Source of the DNA: Lachnospiraceae bacterium
GTDB lineage: Bacteria; Bacillota; Clostridia; Lachnospirales; Lachnospiraceae
Assembly: GCA_017521605.1 (NCBI GenBank)
Contig: JAFXCD010000004.1
Coordinates: 1-64,000 of the forward strand
Reading direction: 5' to 3'
Length of the DNA: 64,000 bases
A program made the position numbers and the translations under genes. Position 1 is the stretch's first letter, and every line of letters starts with the position of its first letter. The notes under the pieces are model-generated. The model was not told where the DNA came from, made no database searches, and saw nothing but the letters and a program-made list of their open reading frames with translations. Positions 1 to 7,604 of the stretch are shown piece after piece.

Positions 1-1442
1 AACAGAACCATATCAGCATCAGTAATCTGCTCAGGTACTACCATAACTCGAACTTCACGACCTGCCTGAATAGCAAAAGATTTGTCTACACCTTTGAAAT
101 TGTTTGTTATTTCTTCTAATTGTTTTAATCTGCTAGTATAGGTTTCCAATGTTTCCCTTCTAGCTCCCGGTCTTGCAGCAGAAATTGTATCAGCAGCTTG
201 TACAATACATGCAATAAGGGAAGTTGCTTCCACATCACCATGATGGGATTCCACAGCATTAATAACTGTAGCATTTTCTTTGTATTTCTTACAAAGTTCA
301 ACACCAAGCTGAATATGAGAACCTTCCATCTCGTGGTCTACAGCTTTACCGATATCATGCAATAAACCGGCACGCTTAGCCAATCTCACATCCAGACCAA
401 GCTCTGCAGCCAAAAGACCTGACAACTGAGCCACCTCGATAGAATGCTTTAATGCATTCTGACCATAACTGGTTCTGAACTTCATCTTACCAAGCAATCT
501 TACAAGTTCAGGATGAATACCATGTACTCCTACTTCCAGAGTCGCAGCTTCACCTTCTTCTTTTATCATTACTTCTACTTCTTTTTGTGCCTTTTCCACC
601 ATCTCTTCAATACGAGCAGGGTGAATACGACCATCAATAATTAATTTTTCGAGGGCAATTCTTGCAACCTCTCGGCGAATCGGATCAAAACCTGATAAAA
701 TGACTGCTTCGGGAGTATCATCAATAATCAAATCAACACCAGTCATAGTTTCCAAGGTACGAATATTTCTACCTTCACGACCAATGATTCTACCCTTCAT
801 TTCATCATTAGGAAGCTGAACAACGGAAATTGTGGTTTCTGAGACATGATCTGCTGCACATCTCTGAATAGATGATACCACATACTCCTTCGCCTTCTTG
901 TCTGCTTCTTCCTTTGCACGGCTCTCATATTCTTTAATCATAACAGCCGTTTCATGTTTCACTTCATCTTCAACAATTTTCAATAAGTAGTCTTTTGCTT
1001 GTTCAGAGGTTAATCCTGAAATTCTTTCCAGTTCCTGTAATCTTTGTTCATTCAGCTTGGAAATCTCTTCTTTCATTTTATTGATGTTTTCTTCCTTCGC
1101 TGCTAAACTAGCTTCCTTCTTCTCGATTGCATCTGCTTTCTTATCGATGTTTTCTTCCTTTTGCTGAATTCTGCGTTCGTAACGCTGAGTCTCTGCTCTA
1201 CGTTCTTTGATTTCTTTGTCAAGCTCATTCTTAGTCTTAATAGACTCTTCCTTAACCTCCAACAAAGCTTCACGCTTCTTTGTTTCAGCAGTCTTCAAAG
1301 CTTCATCAATAATCTCTCTTGCCTTTTCTTCTGCATTACCAATCTTAGAGTCAGCATTCTTCTTCATCAGATTAATGGTTACCACATAGGTAATCATGGC
1401 AGAAATAGCAATAGCAACCAAGGCGGTGATAGCATACCACAT
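1..1442 (-). CDS. rny: Ribonuclease Y (3' end outside window)
   Basis: RNase Y is a membrane-anchored endoribonuclease that starts mRNA decay in Bacillota. The frame opens at ATG 1440-1442 behind a strong AAGGAGGTG and runs off the window start, giving about 480 of the usual ~520 codons. The N-terminus ([14 protein letters not shown]) is one hydrophobic membrane segment; a long charged coiled coil follows (about residues 25-200), then a KH domain ([12 protein letters not shown]) and an HD domain with HDIGKA and SHHGD. It follows recX but has its own consensus promoter. Only the extreme C-terminus is missing. Family assignment is secure. Confidence 0.96.
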   Translation of the reverse strand, partial: MWYAITALVAIAISAMITYVVTINLMKKNADSKIGNAEEKAREIIDEALKTAETKKREALLEVKEESIKTKNELDKEIKERRAETQRYERRIQQKEENIDKKADAIEKKEASLAAKEENINKMKEEISKLNEQRLQELERISGLTSEQAKDYLLKIVEDEVKHETAVMIKEYESRAKEEADKKAKEYVVSSIQRCAADHVSETTISVVQLPNDEMKGRIIGREGRNIRTLETMTGVDLIIDDTPEAVILSGFDPIRREVARIALEKLIIDGRIHPARIEEMVEKAQKEVEVMIKEEGEAATLEVGVHGIHPELVRLLGKMKFRTSYGQNALKHSIEVAQLSGLLAAELGLDVRLAKRAGLLHDIGKAVDHEMEGSHIQLGVELCKKYKENATVINAVESHHGDVEATSLIACIVQAADTISAARPGARRETLETYTSRLKQLEEITNNFKGVDKSFAIQAGREVRVMVVPEQITDADMVL

Positions 1443-1537
1443 ACAGGACACCTCCTTATTAAATTATCATTGTACAAATATCTAATATAGAACAATACAA
1501 TATGTAAATGTTCTAACAAGCAATTTACAACACTTAA

Positions 1538-1566
1538 ATTTTAAACTCTATTTTGTGTTATGTCAA
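1538..1566 (-). promoter_or_regulatory. Sigma-A promoter of rny
   Basis: On the minus strand a perfect TTGACA (1561-1566) stands 17 bp from TAAAAT (1538-1543). This explains why rny has a roughly 200-bp gap after recX. The leader also holds a 7-bp inverted repeat (TAGAACA 1488-1494, TGTTCTA 1509-1515) of unknown role. Confidence 0.75.
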
Positions 1567-1646
1567 GTAAAATTGACCATAACTTCCAAAAAATCTTTGT
1601 TATTTTTCGCCAAACATCAACAGATTCAACAAACCTATTTACCAAT

Positions 1647-2258
1647 TTATTCCGAAATCCTCATGGCCTCATGCACCTTATCTACCGGAAATCCCCTTCT
1701 TAACAAAAAACTACAAATTCTATTTTTTTCTTTCAATCCACATTCCGGACTATAATGTTTTTTCTCCAAAAGTTTCTGTATCATAGCTACTTCATTCTGG
1801 GTTCCGCCCCGATTCTCCCATTCTCGAAAAGCATCTTCAATTACCATCTTAGATACACCCTTCGTTATCAGTTCCATTTCCAACTTTTTGCATGATTTCC
1901 TGGTTTCATAACTCGTTATATAATCTATTGCATACTGATAATCATCCACATAGTGAAAGGACTTCACATATGTTATAGCCTCATCCATGATTTCTTCCGG
2001 ATAAAATCCTTCTGCTAATTTATTCCTCAATTGCTTTTCTGTATAAGCACGCTTTTGTAACAGATTCATAGCACGTAGCTTTGCTCTTTTCGGCAATACT
2101 ACATTCATTAACTCATCATAAACCTTCTGTGTGATTTCTTTTCCCTCTGCCACCTTGTATAGATACAATTCGCCTTTGTATAATACAAAGGCGAATTCCT
2201 GGTCTATATAAACTTTACATCGGCTATTGGATATTTCACTTATTTGTGTGACTAGCAT
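1647..2258 (-). CDS. recX: Regulatory protein RecX
   Basis: RecX binds RecA filaments and modulates recombinase activity. This 203-aa protein has the family's three-helix repeat character, with the motif RAMNLLQKRAYTEKQLRNKL near the middle and a C-terminal repeat containing RRGFPVDKVHEAM. The start ATG at 2256-2258 has GGAG six bases upstream and lies one base after the recA stop; a longer frame to 2270 would put the Shine-Dalgarno inside the gene. Position directly behind recA is the classic arrangement and implies co-transcription and SOS control. Confidence 0.9.
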   Translation of the reverse strand: MLVTQISEISNSRCKVYIDQEFAFVLYKGELYLYKVAEGKEITQKVYDELMNVVLPKRAKLRAMNLLQKRAYTEKQLRNKLAEGFYPEEIMDEAITYVKSFHYVDDYQYAIDYITSYETRKSCKKLEMELITKGVSKMVIEDAFREWENRGGTQNEVAMIQKLLEKKHYSPECGLKEKNRICSFLLRRGFPVDKVHEAMRISE

Positions 2259-2259
2259 C

Positions 2260-3261
2260 CTACTCTCCATTCAAACCATAATACTCTCTGATTTTGTTTT
2301 CAATCTCAGCACAAATCACCGGATTTTCTTTCAGGTACAGTTTAGCGTTTTCTCTGCCCTGTCCAATCTTATTACCCATATAGGCATACCAAGCACCGGA
2401 TTTATTTATTACATCAATACTTGCAGCCAAATCTAAAATATCTCCCACTGCAGAAATACCTTCTCCAAACATAATATCGAACTCAGCCTCCTTAAATGGT
2501 GGAGCAATCTTGTTCTTTACAACCTTTACTCTGGTTCGATTACCAATCACTTCTCCTCCCTGCTTCAAGGATTCAATACGACGAACGTCCAAACGTACGG
2601 AAGAATAAAACTTCAATGCACGACCACCAGTGGTTGTCTCCGGGTTACCGAACATAATTCCCACCTTTTCACGTAACTGATTAATAAATACTACTGTACA
2701 GTTGGACTTGCTGATTACCGCGGTCAGCTTTCTTAATGCTTGGGACATAAGTCTTGCCTGCAGGCCCACATGGGAATCTCCCATATCGCCATCAATTTCC
2801 GCTTTCGGAACTAATGCTGCCACTGAGTCAACCACTACAATATCAATAGCACCGGAACGTACCATGGTTTCTGTAATCTCCAATGCCTGCTCACCATTAT
2901 CCGGCTGGGAAATATACAAATTATCAATGTCTACACCAATATTCTTGGCATACACTGGGTCCAGCGCATGCTCTGCATCAATAAAGCCTGCAATACCACC
3001 ACGCTTCTGTACTTCTGCAATCATATGTAAAGTAACAGTCGTCTTACCACTGGACTCCGGTCCGTAAATTTCGATAATTCTTCCCTTAGGAATGCCACCT
3101 AGTCCTAAAGCAATATCCAAACTTAGGGAGCCGGTGGGAATGGTTTCTACATTCATCTGTGCAGAAGGGTCACCCAACTTCATAACAGCACCCTTACCAT
3201 ACTGCTTCTCTATCTGACTAATAGCAGCGTCTAATGCTTTTAACTTTTCATCTCTTTCCAT
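2260..3261 (-). CDS. recA: Recombinase RecA
   Basis: RecA forms ATP-dependent filaments on single-stranded DNA, drives strand exchange and triggers LexA self-cleavage. The 333-aa product has Walker A GPESSGKT at residues 67-74, the [11 protein letters not shown]2-type segment and the conserved [15 protein letters not shown]. The start is ATG 3259-3261 with AAGGAG 7 bases upstream; an upstream in-frame TTG would overlap that ribosome binding site. It is slightly shorter than typical (340-350 aa) because the acidic C-terminal tail is brief. recX follows after one base. The promoter carries two SOS boxes. Confidence 0.98.
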   Translation of the reverse strand: MERDEKLKALDAAISQIEKQYGKGAVMKLGDPSAQMNVETIPTGSLSLDIALGLGGIPKGRIIEIYGPESSGKTTVTLHMIAEVQKRGGIAGFIDAEHALDPVYAKNIGVDIDNLYISQPDNGEQALEITETMVRSGAIDIVVVDSVAALVPKAEIDGDMGDSHVGLQARLMSQALRKLTAVISKSNCTVVFINQLREKVGIMFGNPETTTGGRALKFYSSVRLDVRRIESLKQGGEVIGNRTRVKVVKNKIAPPFKEAEFDIMFGEGISAVGDILDLAASIDVINKSGAWYAYMGNKIGQGRENAKLYLKENPVICAEIENKIREYYGLNGE

Positions 3262-3281
3262 GATTCTCTCCTTTTTCAAAG

Positions 3282-3334
3282 GAACAAATGTTCTTGATTG
3301 ATTACAGAATAAAACATTTGTTCGGCTTTGTCAA
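3282..3334 (-). promoter_or_regulatory. recA promoter with two SOS (LexA) boxes
   Basis: Minus strand: TTGACA (3329-3334), 17-bp spacer, TATTCT (3306-3311). A near-consensus Gram-positive SOS box GAACAAATGTTT fills the spacer (3312-3323) and a perfect GAACATTTGTTC lies at 3282-3293, around +6 to +17. The boxes start exactly 30 bp apart, so LexA dimers would sit on nearly the same helix face. LexA binding is inferred from the known Bacillota consensus GAAC-N4-GTTC. Confidence 0.85.
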
Positions 3335-3504
3335 CACTTATTTTTATTTACATGCTTATTTTACTTGTTTTTATGTCCCATTAACCACCCTCAATAGCCT
3401 CCACCTCCTTCTTTTTCTCTTTTTCTGAATTCTGTGGCGAAGTGCCTTGAAAGTATGAACTGATACCATACCTGAGAATTCAAGATAATAACAGATAAAC
3501 AAAA
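3335..3504. other. Gene-free stretch between pgsA terminator and recA promoter
   Basis: No convincing gene is present. It contains an 8-bp inverted repeat (TGAATTCT 3426-3433, AGAATTCA 3475-3482) with an inner GTAT/ATAC pairing, and on the minus strand an orphan AAGGAGGTG (3402-3410) followed by only a seven-codon frame starting at TTG 3394. In many relatives cinA occupies the pgsA-recA interval; nothing here resembles it. Confidence 0.4.
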
Positions 3505-3540
3505 AGAAAAAAGTACTGTAAAAGATACTTCTACAGTACT
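3505..3540 (-). terminator. Rho-independent terminator after pgsA
   Basis: A 9-bp perfect stem (AGTACTGTA 3512-3520 with TACAGTACT 3532-3540) is followed on the minus strand by a run of six T. It closes the yicC-to-pgsA gene run and isolates recA. Confidence 0.85.
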
Positions 3541-3615
3541 CTTTTATATGATATTTATAACACAGTTCTCACAATAATACAAGTCCGTATCCGGTAGAAT
3601 CCCGAGATTTTACTA

Positions 3616-4212
3616 CTATTTTGTATCCTTCATAACATCCTTGTTTTTCCACAAATAATCAACCAGTGAAACCACTGTTAACACCAGTGAAATCCACATA
3701 ACAATAGATGTCACTACTGTAAGTGCTTCAATATTTGCAATCATAAGACATACCATTATCATCTGGAAGGTAGTTTTAAACTTTCCCCAATAGCTGGCAG
3801 CAATCACCACACCATTATCGGAAGCAATGGTTCTAAATCCACTAATAATAAATTCTCTGCTGATAATAATAATAACCACCCAGGATGGGATTCTACCCAT
3901 CTCAACCAATGCAACCATAGCTGCACTAACCAGCAATTTATCTGCCAAAGGATCCATAAATTTACCAAAATTAGTTACCAGATTATACTTACGGGCAATT
4001 TTACCGTCAATTAAATCTGTCAGACTGGCAATAATAAAAATACCTAAGGCAATATAATCCACATATTCGCTAATACCACTAAAAATTGCAGTAAACCACC
4101 CCCATTGTTGGAAGTTACCCAATAGTAAAATTACAAAGGGCACAATTAAAATCATTCTGAAAATCGTTAATTTATTGGGCAAATTCATTTTCTGTTTTTT
4201 TGCTTTACTCAT
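3616..4212 (-). CDS. pgsA: CDP-diacylglycerol-glycerol-3-phosphate 3-phosphatidyltransferase
   Basis: PgsA is the integral membrane enzyme that makes phosphatidylglycerol phosphate from CDP-diacylglycerol and glycerol-3-phosphate. The 198-aa protein shows the CDP-alcohol phosphotransferase signature, beginning DGKIARKY and ending MDPLAD, with multiple hydrophobic segments. The start ATG 4210-4212 has GGAG nine bases upstream and overlaps the rimO stop by 8 bp, so translation is probably coupled. A longer TTG start (4227) would include the Shine-Dalgarno and is rejected. Confidence 0.93.
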   Translation of the reverse strand: MSKAKKQKMNLPNKLTIFRMILIVPFVILLLGNFQQWGWFTAIFSGISEYVDYIALGIFIIASLTDLIDGKIARKYNLVTNFGKFMDPLADKLLVSAAMVALVEMGRIPSWVVIIIISREFIISGFRTIASDNGVVIAASYWGKFKTTFQMIMVCLMIANIEALTVVTSIVMWISLVLTVVSLVDYLWKNKDVMKDTK

Positions 4213-5533
4213 GATACAGTTCTCCAATCAAATCATATTCATTACAATCTGTCACCAAAACCTTTACCAAATCACCGGTCATCAGATTAGCACCGGTCTT
4301 AATAAACAAGTAACCATCTACATTGGGCGCATCCCGATAGGTTCTGGCCACATACACATCATCCTCTGCAATCTTACCTTCCACCATTACAACCAACACG
4401 CGGCCAATCATCTCTTCTGCCTTTTCAAAAACAATGAACTGTTGTAATTCCATAAGCTGCTTTTGACGCTCCGATTTAATCTCTTCCTCAATCTGGCCGG
4501 ACATTAAAGCTGCCGGCGTATCCTCTTCCTGAGAATAAGTAAATACACCCAGTCTGTCAAACTCACAATCATCCACAAAATCTATCAGTTCTTCCTGATC
4601 TTCCTGTGTTTCTCCCGGAAAACCGGTAATCAAGGTAGTTCGCAGACAAATATCCGGAATTTCTTCTCGCAAATGTGCAATCATAGCTCTCAGCTGTTCC
4701 TGATTGGTTCTGCGTCCCATGCGTTTCAATATGGCATTGGAAGCATGTTGAATAGGAATATCCAAATAATGACAAACCTTCGGCTCTGCCTTAATAGTCT
4801 GTATTAACTCCTCTGTAATTTCCTCAGGATAGCAGTACAAAATACGAATCCAGAAAATACCGGTAATTTCAGCCAGCTTATGTAGCAGCTCCGGCAATGT
4901 CTTCTTACCATACAAATCCATCCCATAAAGGGTGGTCTCCTGTGCTACCAGAATCAGTTCTTTTACCCCCTTTTCTGCCAGCTCTTTTGCTTCCTGTACC
5001 AAGCTTTCCATAGGAACACTACGATAATCTCCACGTACTTTGGGAATTATACAATAAGTACAATGCTTATTACAGCCTTCTGCAATTTTCAGATAAGCAA
5101 AATGCCCCCCGGTGGTTACCACTCTCTTTACTCCGGTAAGAGGTTTCTCATTTAAATCTGCGTAAAAATTCTTACAATTTCCCTGTAGAGCATTATCTAT
5201 GGCTTCCACAATACCTTTAATGGCTGTGGTACCTATAATCACATCCACCTCCGGTATTTCTTCCTGTATTTCTTCCTTATATCTTTGAGCCAGACACCCC
5301 GCTGCTACCAACAGCTTAATCTGACCTGCTTTTTTCAGTTCTGCCATTTCCAAAAGGGTATTAATGCTTTCTTCCTTGGCGTCTCCGATAAAACAACAGG
5401 TATTCACAACAACGATGTCTGCCTCTGCTTCATCATCCGTAAATTCATAGCCCTTCTGCAACAATTCTCCCAGCATCATTTCCGTATCTACCAGGTTTTT
5501 ATCACAACCAAGGGAAACAAAAAGTATTCTCAT
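4205..5533 (-). CDS. rimO: Ribosomal protein S12 methylthiotransferase RimO
   Basis: RimO is a radical SAM methylthiotransferase that adds a methylthio group to an aspartate of ribosomal protein S12. The 442-aa protein has the N-terminal methylthiotransferase domain with cluster cysteines C10, C46 and C80, then the radical SAM motif CNKHCTYC (C154, C158, C161) and a C-terminal TRAM domain. Those features and its size distinguish RimO from MiaB, which modifies tRNA. The ribosome binding site is weak. Two terminator-like hairpins lie between rpoZ and rimO, so rimO-pgsA may be expressed below the upstream genes. Confidence 0.94.
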   Translation of the reverse strand: MRILFVSLGCDKNLVDTEMMLGELLQKGYEFTDDEAEADIVVVNTCCFIGDAKEESINTLLEMAELKKAGQIKLLVAAGCLAQRYKEEIQEEIPEVDVIIGTTAIKGIVEAIDNALQGNCKNFYADLNEKPLTGVKRVVTTGGHFAYLKIAEGCNKHCTYCIIPKVRGDYRSVPMESLVQEAKELAEKGVKELILVAQETTLYGMDLYGKKTLPELLHKLAEITGIFWIRILYCYPEEITEELIQTIKAEPKVCHYLDIPIQHASNAILKRMGRRTNQEQLRAMIAHLREEIPDICLRTTLITGFPGETQEDQEELIDFVDDCEFDRLGVFTYSQEEDTPAALMSGQIEEEIKSERQKQLMELQQFIVFEKAEEMIGRVLVVMVEGKIAEDDVYVARTYRDAPNVDGYLFIKTGANLMTGDLVKVLVTDCNEYDLIGELYHE

Positions 5534-5560
5534 CTCTTATACAAATCCCTTTCCTATTGA

Positions 5561-5589
5561 AAAAGAGGTTATCCGGCGATGTCCTCTTG
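5561..5589 (-). terminator. Terminator-like hairpin upstream of rimO
   Basis: AAGAGG (5584-5589 on the minus strand) pairs with CCTCTT (5564-5569), with an inner ATC/GAT pairing, followed by TTT on the minus strand. Together with the hairpin at 5625-5661 it would reduce read-through from rpoZ into rimO. Confidence 0.5.
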
Positions 5590-5624
5590 TACACACACTG
5601 CATTCGCTCACTTTCCAATAACAT

Positions 5625-5661
5625 GAAAAGAAAGGGAGAAATCCGCCTACGGTTCCTCCCT
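5625..5661 (-). terminator. Terminator after rpoZ
   Basis: GGGAG/CTCCC arms (5635-5639, 5657-5661) with an inner CCG/CGG stem are followed on the minus strand by a T-rich run. It begins 8 bases after the rpoZ stop. Confidence 0.6.
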
Positions 5662-5669
5662 GCATCTTC

Positions 5670-5909
5670 CTATTCGTTCTCTTCGTCAGATAAAATCTTA
5701 ATTTTACCTTGATTTAATTCTTCTACTGCAATGGAAAGAGGCTTATCACACTTACCGGCAACCAATGCTTCTTTACCGGAAATCAGCTGCCTTGCTCTTT
5801 TTGCTGTAGCCATAACGATGGAGTAGCGGCTGTTTACAACAGGTGCTTCTCCCTGCTCTACTTCACTATTTACGACATTCATTAAGTCTGAATAAGATGG
5901 ATGTAACAT
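5670..5909 (-). CDS. rpoZ: DNA-directed RNA polymerase omega subunit
   Basis: Omega stabilises RNA polymerase by clamping the beta-prime subunit. This 79-aa protein starts MLHPSYSDLM and carries the family core RYSIVMATAKRARQL, the region that contacts beta-prime. The ATG overlaps the gmk stop by one base (TAATG), with AAAGGAG seven bases upstream, so coupling to gmk is likely. The order yicC-gmk-rpoZ is standard in Bacillota. Size is typical for Gram-positive omega. Confidence 0.95.
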   Translation of the reverse strand: MLHPSYSDLMNVVNSEVEQGEAPVVNSRYSIVMATAKRARQLISGKEALVAGKCDKPLSIAVEELNQGKIKILSDEENE

Positions 5910-6544
5910 TAATTTGCTCCTTTCGAGAACTCTTTCAGTTCTTCCCTAATTTGATTTATAAATTCTGCGCAACGATTAGGCGCGTAATGTGCATTGATAA
6001 CAATACTATGAAGCTGCTTTACACACTCCTCCAAATCGTCATTTACCACAATATAATCATAGGCTTCTATGCCTTCTGACTCTTCTGATGCCCGAGATAA
6101 TCTCTTAGCAATCACTTCTGGTGTTTCTGTTCCTCTGCCCACCAGTCTGCGCTCCAGTTCCTTAGCATTAGGCGGGGTCACAAATAACAATAGACTGTCC
6201 GGAAACCTTTCCTTTATTTTCAATGCTCCCTGTATCTCGATTTCCAGAATCACATCCTTACCTGCTTCCAATTGCTCTTCCACATACTCACGGGGAGTAC
6301 CATAATAATTGTCACAATAGCAGGCATATTCGATCAGTTTATCTTCTGCAATCTTTTTCTCAAACTCCTCTTTGCTGGCAAAGAAGTATTCTACACCATG
6401 TCTTTCACCCTCTCTGGGTTTTCTGGTCGTCATGGATACTGACAATGCATAATTATCATAGGTTTCCAGCAGCTTCCGCATTAAGGTTCCTTTTCCTGCT
6501 CCGGAAAAGCCGGAAACTACAATTAAAATTCCTTTATCGGTCAT
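5909..6544 (-). CDS. gmk: Guanylate kinase
   Basis: Gmk phosphorylates GMP to GDP with ATP, an essential step in GTP supply. The 211-aa protein has the P-loop SGFSGAGKGT at residues 11-20 and the GMP-binding segment with TTRKPREGE and GVEYFF. Two adjacent ATGs follow GGAGG; the second (6542-6544) has the better spacing of five bases. The frame could extend to 6589 but would overlap yicC. It sits 19 bp after yicC and overlaps rpoZ by one base, forming a compact operon. The remA gene often found between yicC and gmk is absent. Confidence 0.96.
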   Translation of the reverse strand: MTDKGILIVVSGFSGAGKGTLMRKLLETYDNYALSVSMTTRKPREGERHGVEYFFASKEEFEKKIAEDKLIEYACYCDNYYGTPREYVEEQLEAGKDVILEIEIQGALKIKERFPDSLLLFVTPPNAKELERRLVGRGTETPEVIAKRLSRASEESEGIEAYDYIVVNDDLEECVKQLHSIVINAHYAPNRCAEFINQIREELKEFSKGAN

Positions 6545-6563
6545 CATTTCCTCCAACAGTACC

Positions 6564-7442
6564 TTACTCAATATTTTGAATCTGTTCACGTACCTTTTCG
6601 ATTTCCGTCTTCAACTCAATAGCACAATTAGAAATCTCTAAATCATTGGATTTGGACAATGTTGTATTAGCTTCACGGTTCATCTCCTGTGCTATGAAAT
6701 CCAGCTTTCTACCAATACTACCACCCTCCTGCAGAGTTTTCTTAGTGGTTTCAATATGACTGCGCAAACGCACAATTTCTTCATCCACACAAGCCTTATC
6801 TGCAAAGATGGTAACTTCTGTTAACAGACGATTTTCATCCACCTGTACATCACCCAGCATATCCTGAATTTTAGCAAGTAACTTATCATGGTATTCCTTT
6901 ATAATTTGAGGTGAACGCTCAGAAATAAAATCTACCAGTGAAAGCATGTTATCCAGCTTAGCAATCAAATCATCTCTAAGATTTTCACCTTCGGTAATTC
7001 TGGTCTGTACAAAGCCTTCCGCTGCACCTTTTATGGTTTTCTGCAAGGTCTTCCACAGTTCTTCCTCATCCATGGTCTGCTCTTCCATGGTAAATACTTC
7101 CGGATATCTGGACAGTGTTGACACTCTGATATCATTATCCAGCTGAAAATCCTCAGCCATTTCCTTCAAGTATTTCAAATATTCTGTTGCAATTTCTTTA
7201 TTGTATCGAATGGTTGTGTTATTTTCCGTAAAATCTTCATAAGTAATGAAAACATCCACCTTCCCACGTGAAATATAATTCTTCAACTCACCACGAATGG
7301 CTGATTCAAAGAAATTTAATTTCTTGGGCATCTTAATATTTACATCGAGATACCTATGATTTACGGACTTCATCTCCACCGTAAATTTACGGTTATTTTC
7401 GGTAATTTCACACCTACCGAAGCCTGTCATACTTTTAATCAT
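6564..7442 (-). CDS. yicC: YicC/YloC family endoribonuclease
   Basis: Members of this family are metal-dependent endoribonucleases implicated in mRNA/sRNA turnover. The 292-aa protein starts with the signature MIKSMTGFGR and contains MKSVNHRYLD in its N-terminal YicC domain. The C-terminal DUF1732 part has GRKLDFIAQEMNREANT and ends in a helical segment. It heads a minus-strand operon with gmk and rpoZ behind a near-consensus promoter that is divergent from rqcH. Function in Clostridia is inferred from family members elsewhere. Confidence 0.92.
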   Translation of the reverse strand: MIKSMTGFGRCEITENNRKFTVEMKSVNHRYLDVNIKMPKKLNFFESAIRGELKNYISRGKVDVFITYEDFTENNTTIRYNKEIATEYLKYLKEMAEDFQLDNDIRVSTLSRYPEVFTMEEQTMDEEELWKTLQKTIKGAAEGFVQTRITEGENLRDDLIAKLDNMLSLVDFISERSPQIIKEYHDKLLAKIQDMLGDVQVDENRLLTEVTIFADKACVDEEIVRLRSHIETTKKTLQEGGSIGRKLDFIAQEMNREANTTLSKSNDLEISNCAIELKTEIEKVREQIQNIE

Positions 7443-7503
7443 TTACTTATCCTCTCCAGGTGCGACTTTTTCTCTTTCCTTACTTAGTCGCACACTTCAT
7501 TAT

Positions 7504-7532
7504 ATTATAAGTTATATTTTCTCTAGCGTCAA
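7504..7532 (-). promoter_or_regulatory. Sigma-A promoter of yicC-gmk-rpoZ
   Basis: Minus strand TTGACG (7527-7532), 17 bp, TATAAT (7504-7509). It lies back to back with the plus-strand rqcH promoter; the two start regions are less than 60 bp apart. Confidence 0.75.
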
Positions 7533-7543
7533 GAAGGTAATTG

Positions 7544-7590
7544 TGTTATACTCTAAACAGTTCGGACATTCTATACTTATCCGAACTGTT
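7544..7590 (+). promoter_or_regulatory. rqcH extended -10 promoter and 11-bp leader hairpin
   Basis: An extended -10 TGTTATACT (7544-7552) has no good -35. A perfect 11-bp inverted repeat (AACAGTTCGGA 7556-7566, TCCGAACTGTT 7580-7590) follows at once, ending directly at the GGAGG of rqcH (7591). A transcript starting near 7559 would carry a hairpin at its 5' end abutting the ribosome binding site, or the repeat may be an operator. Confidence 0.55.
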
Positions 7591-7604
7591 GGAGGTACTA
7601 AACT

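Noticed and set aside
125-307. A 60-codon minus-strand open frame
   Set aside because: It lies in another frame within rny, lacks a ribosome binding site and shows no protein-like features.
1161-1490. 109-codon plus-strand open frame over the rny start
   Set aside because: It is antisense to the N-terminal coding part and promoter of rny and shows no family resemblance.
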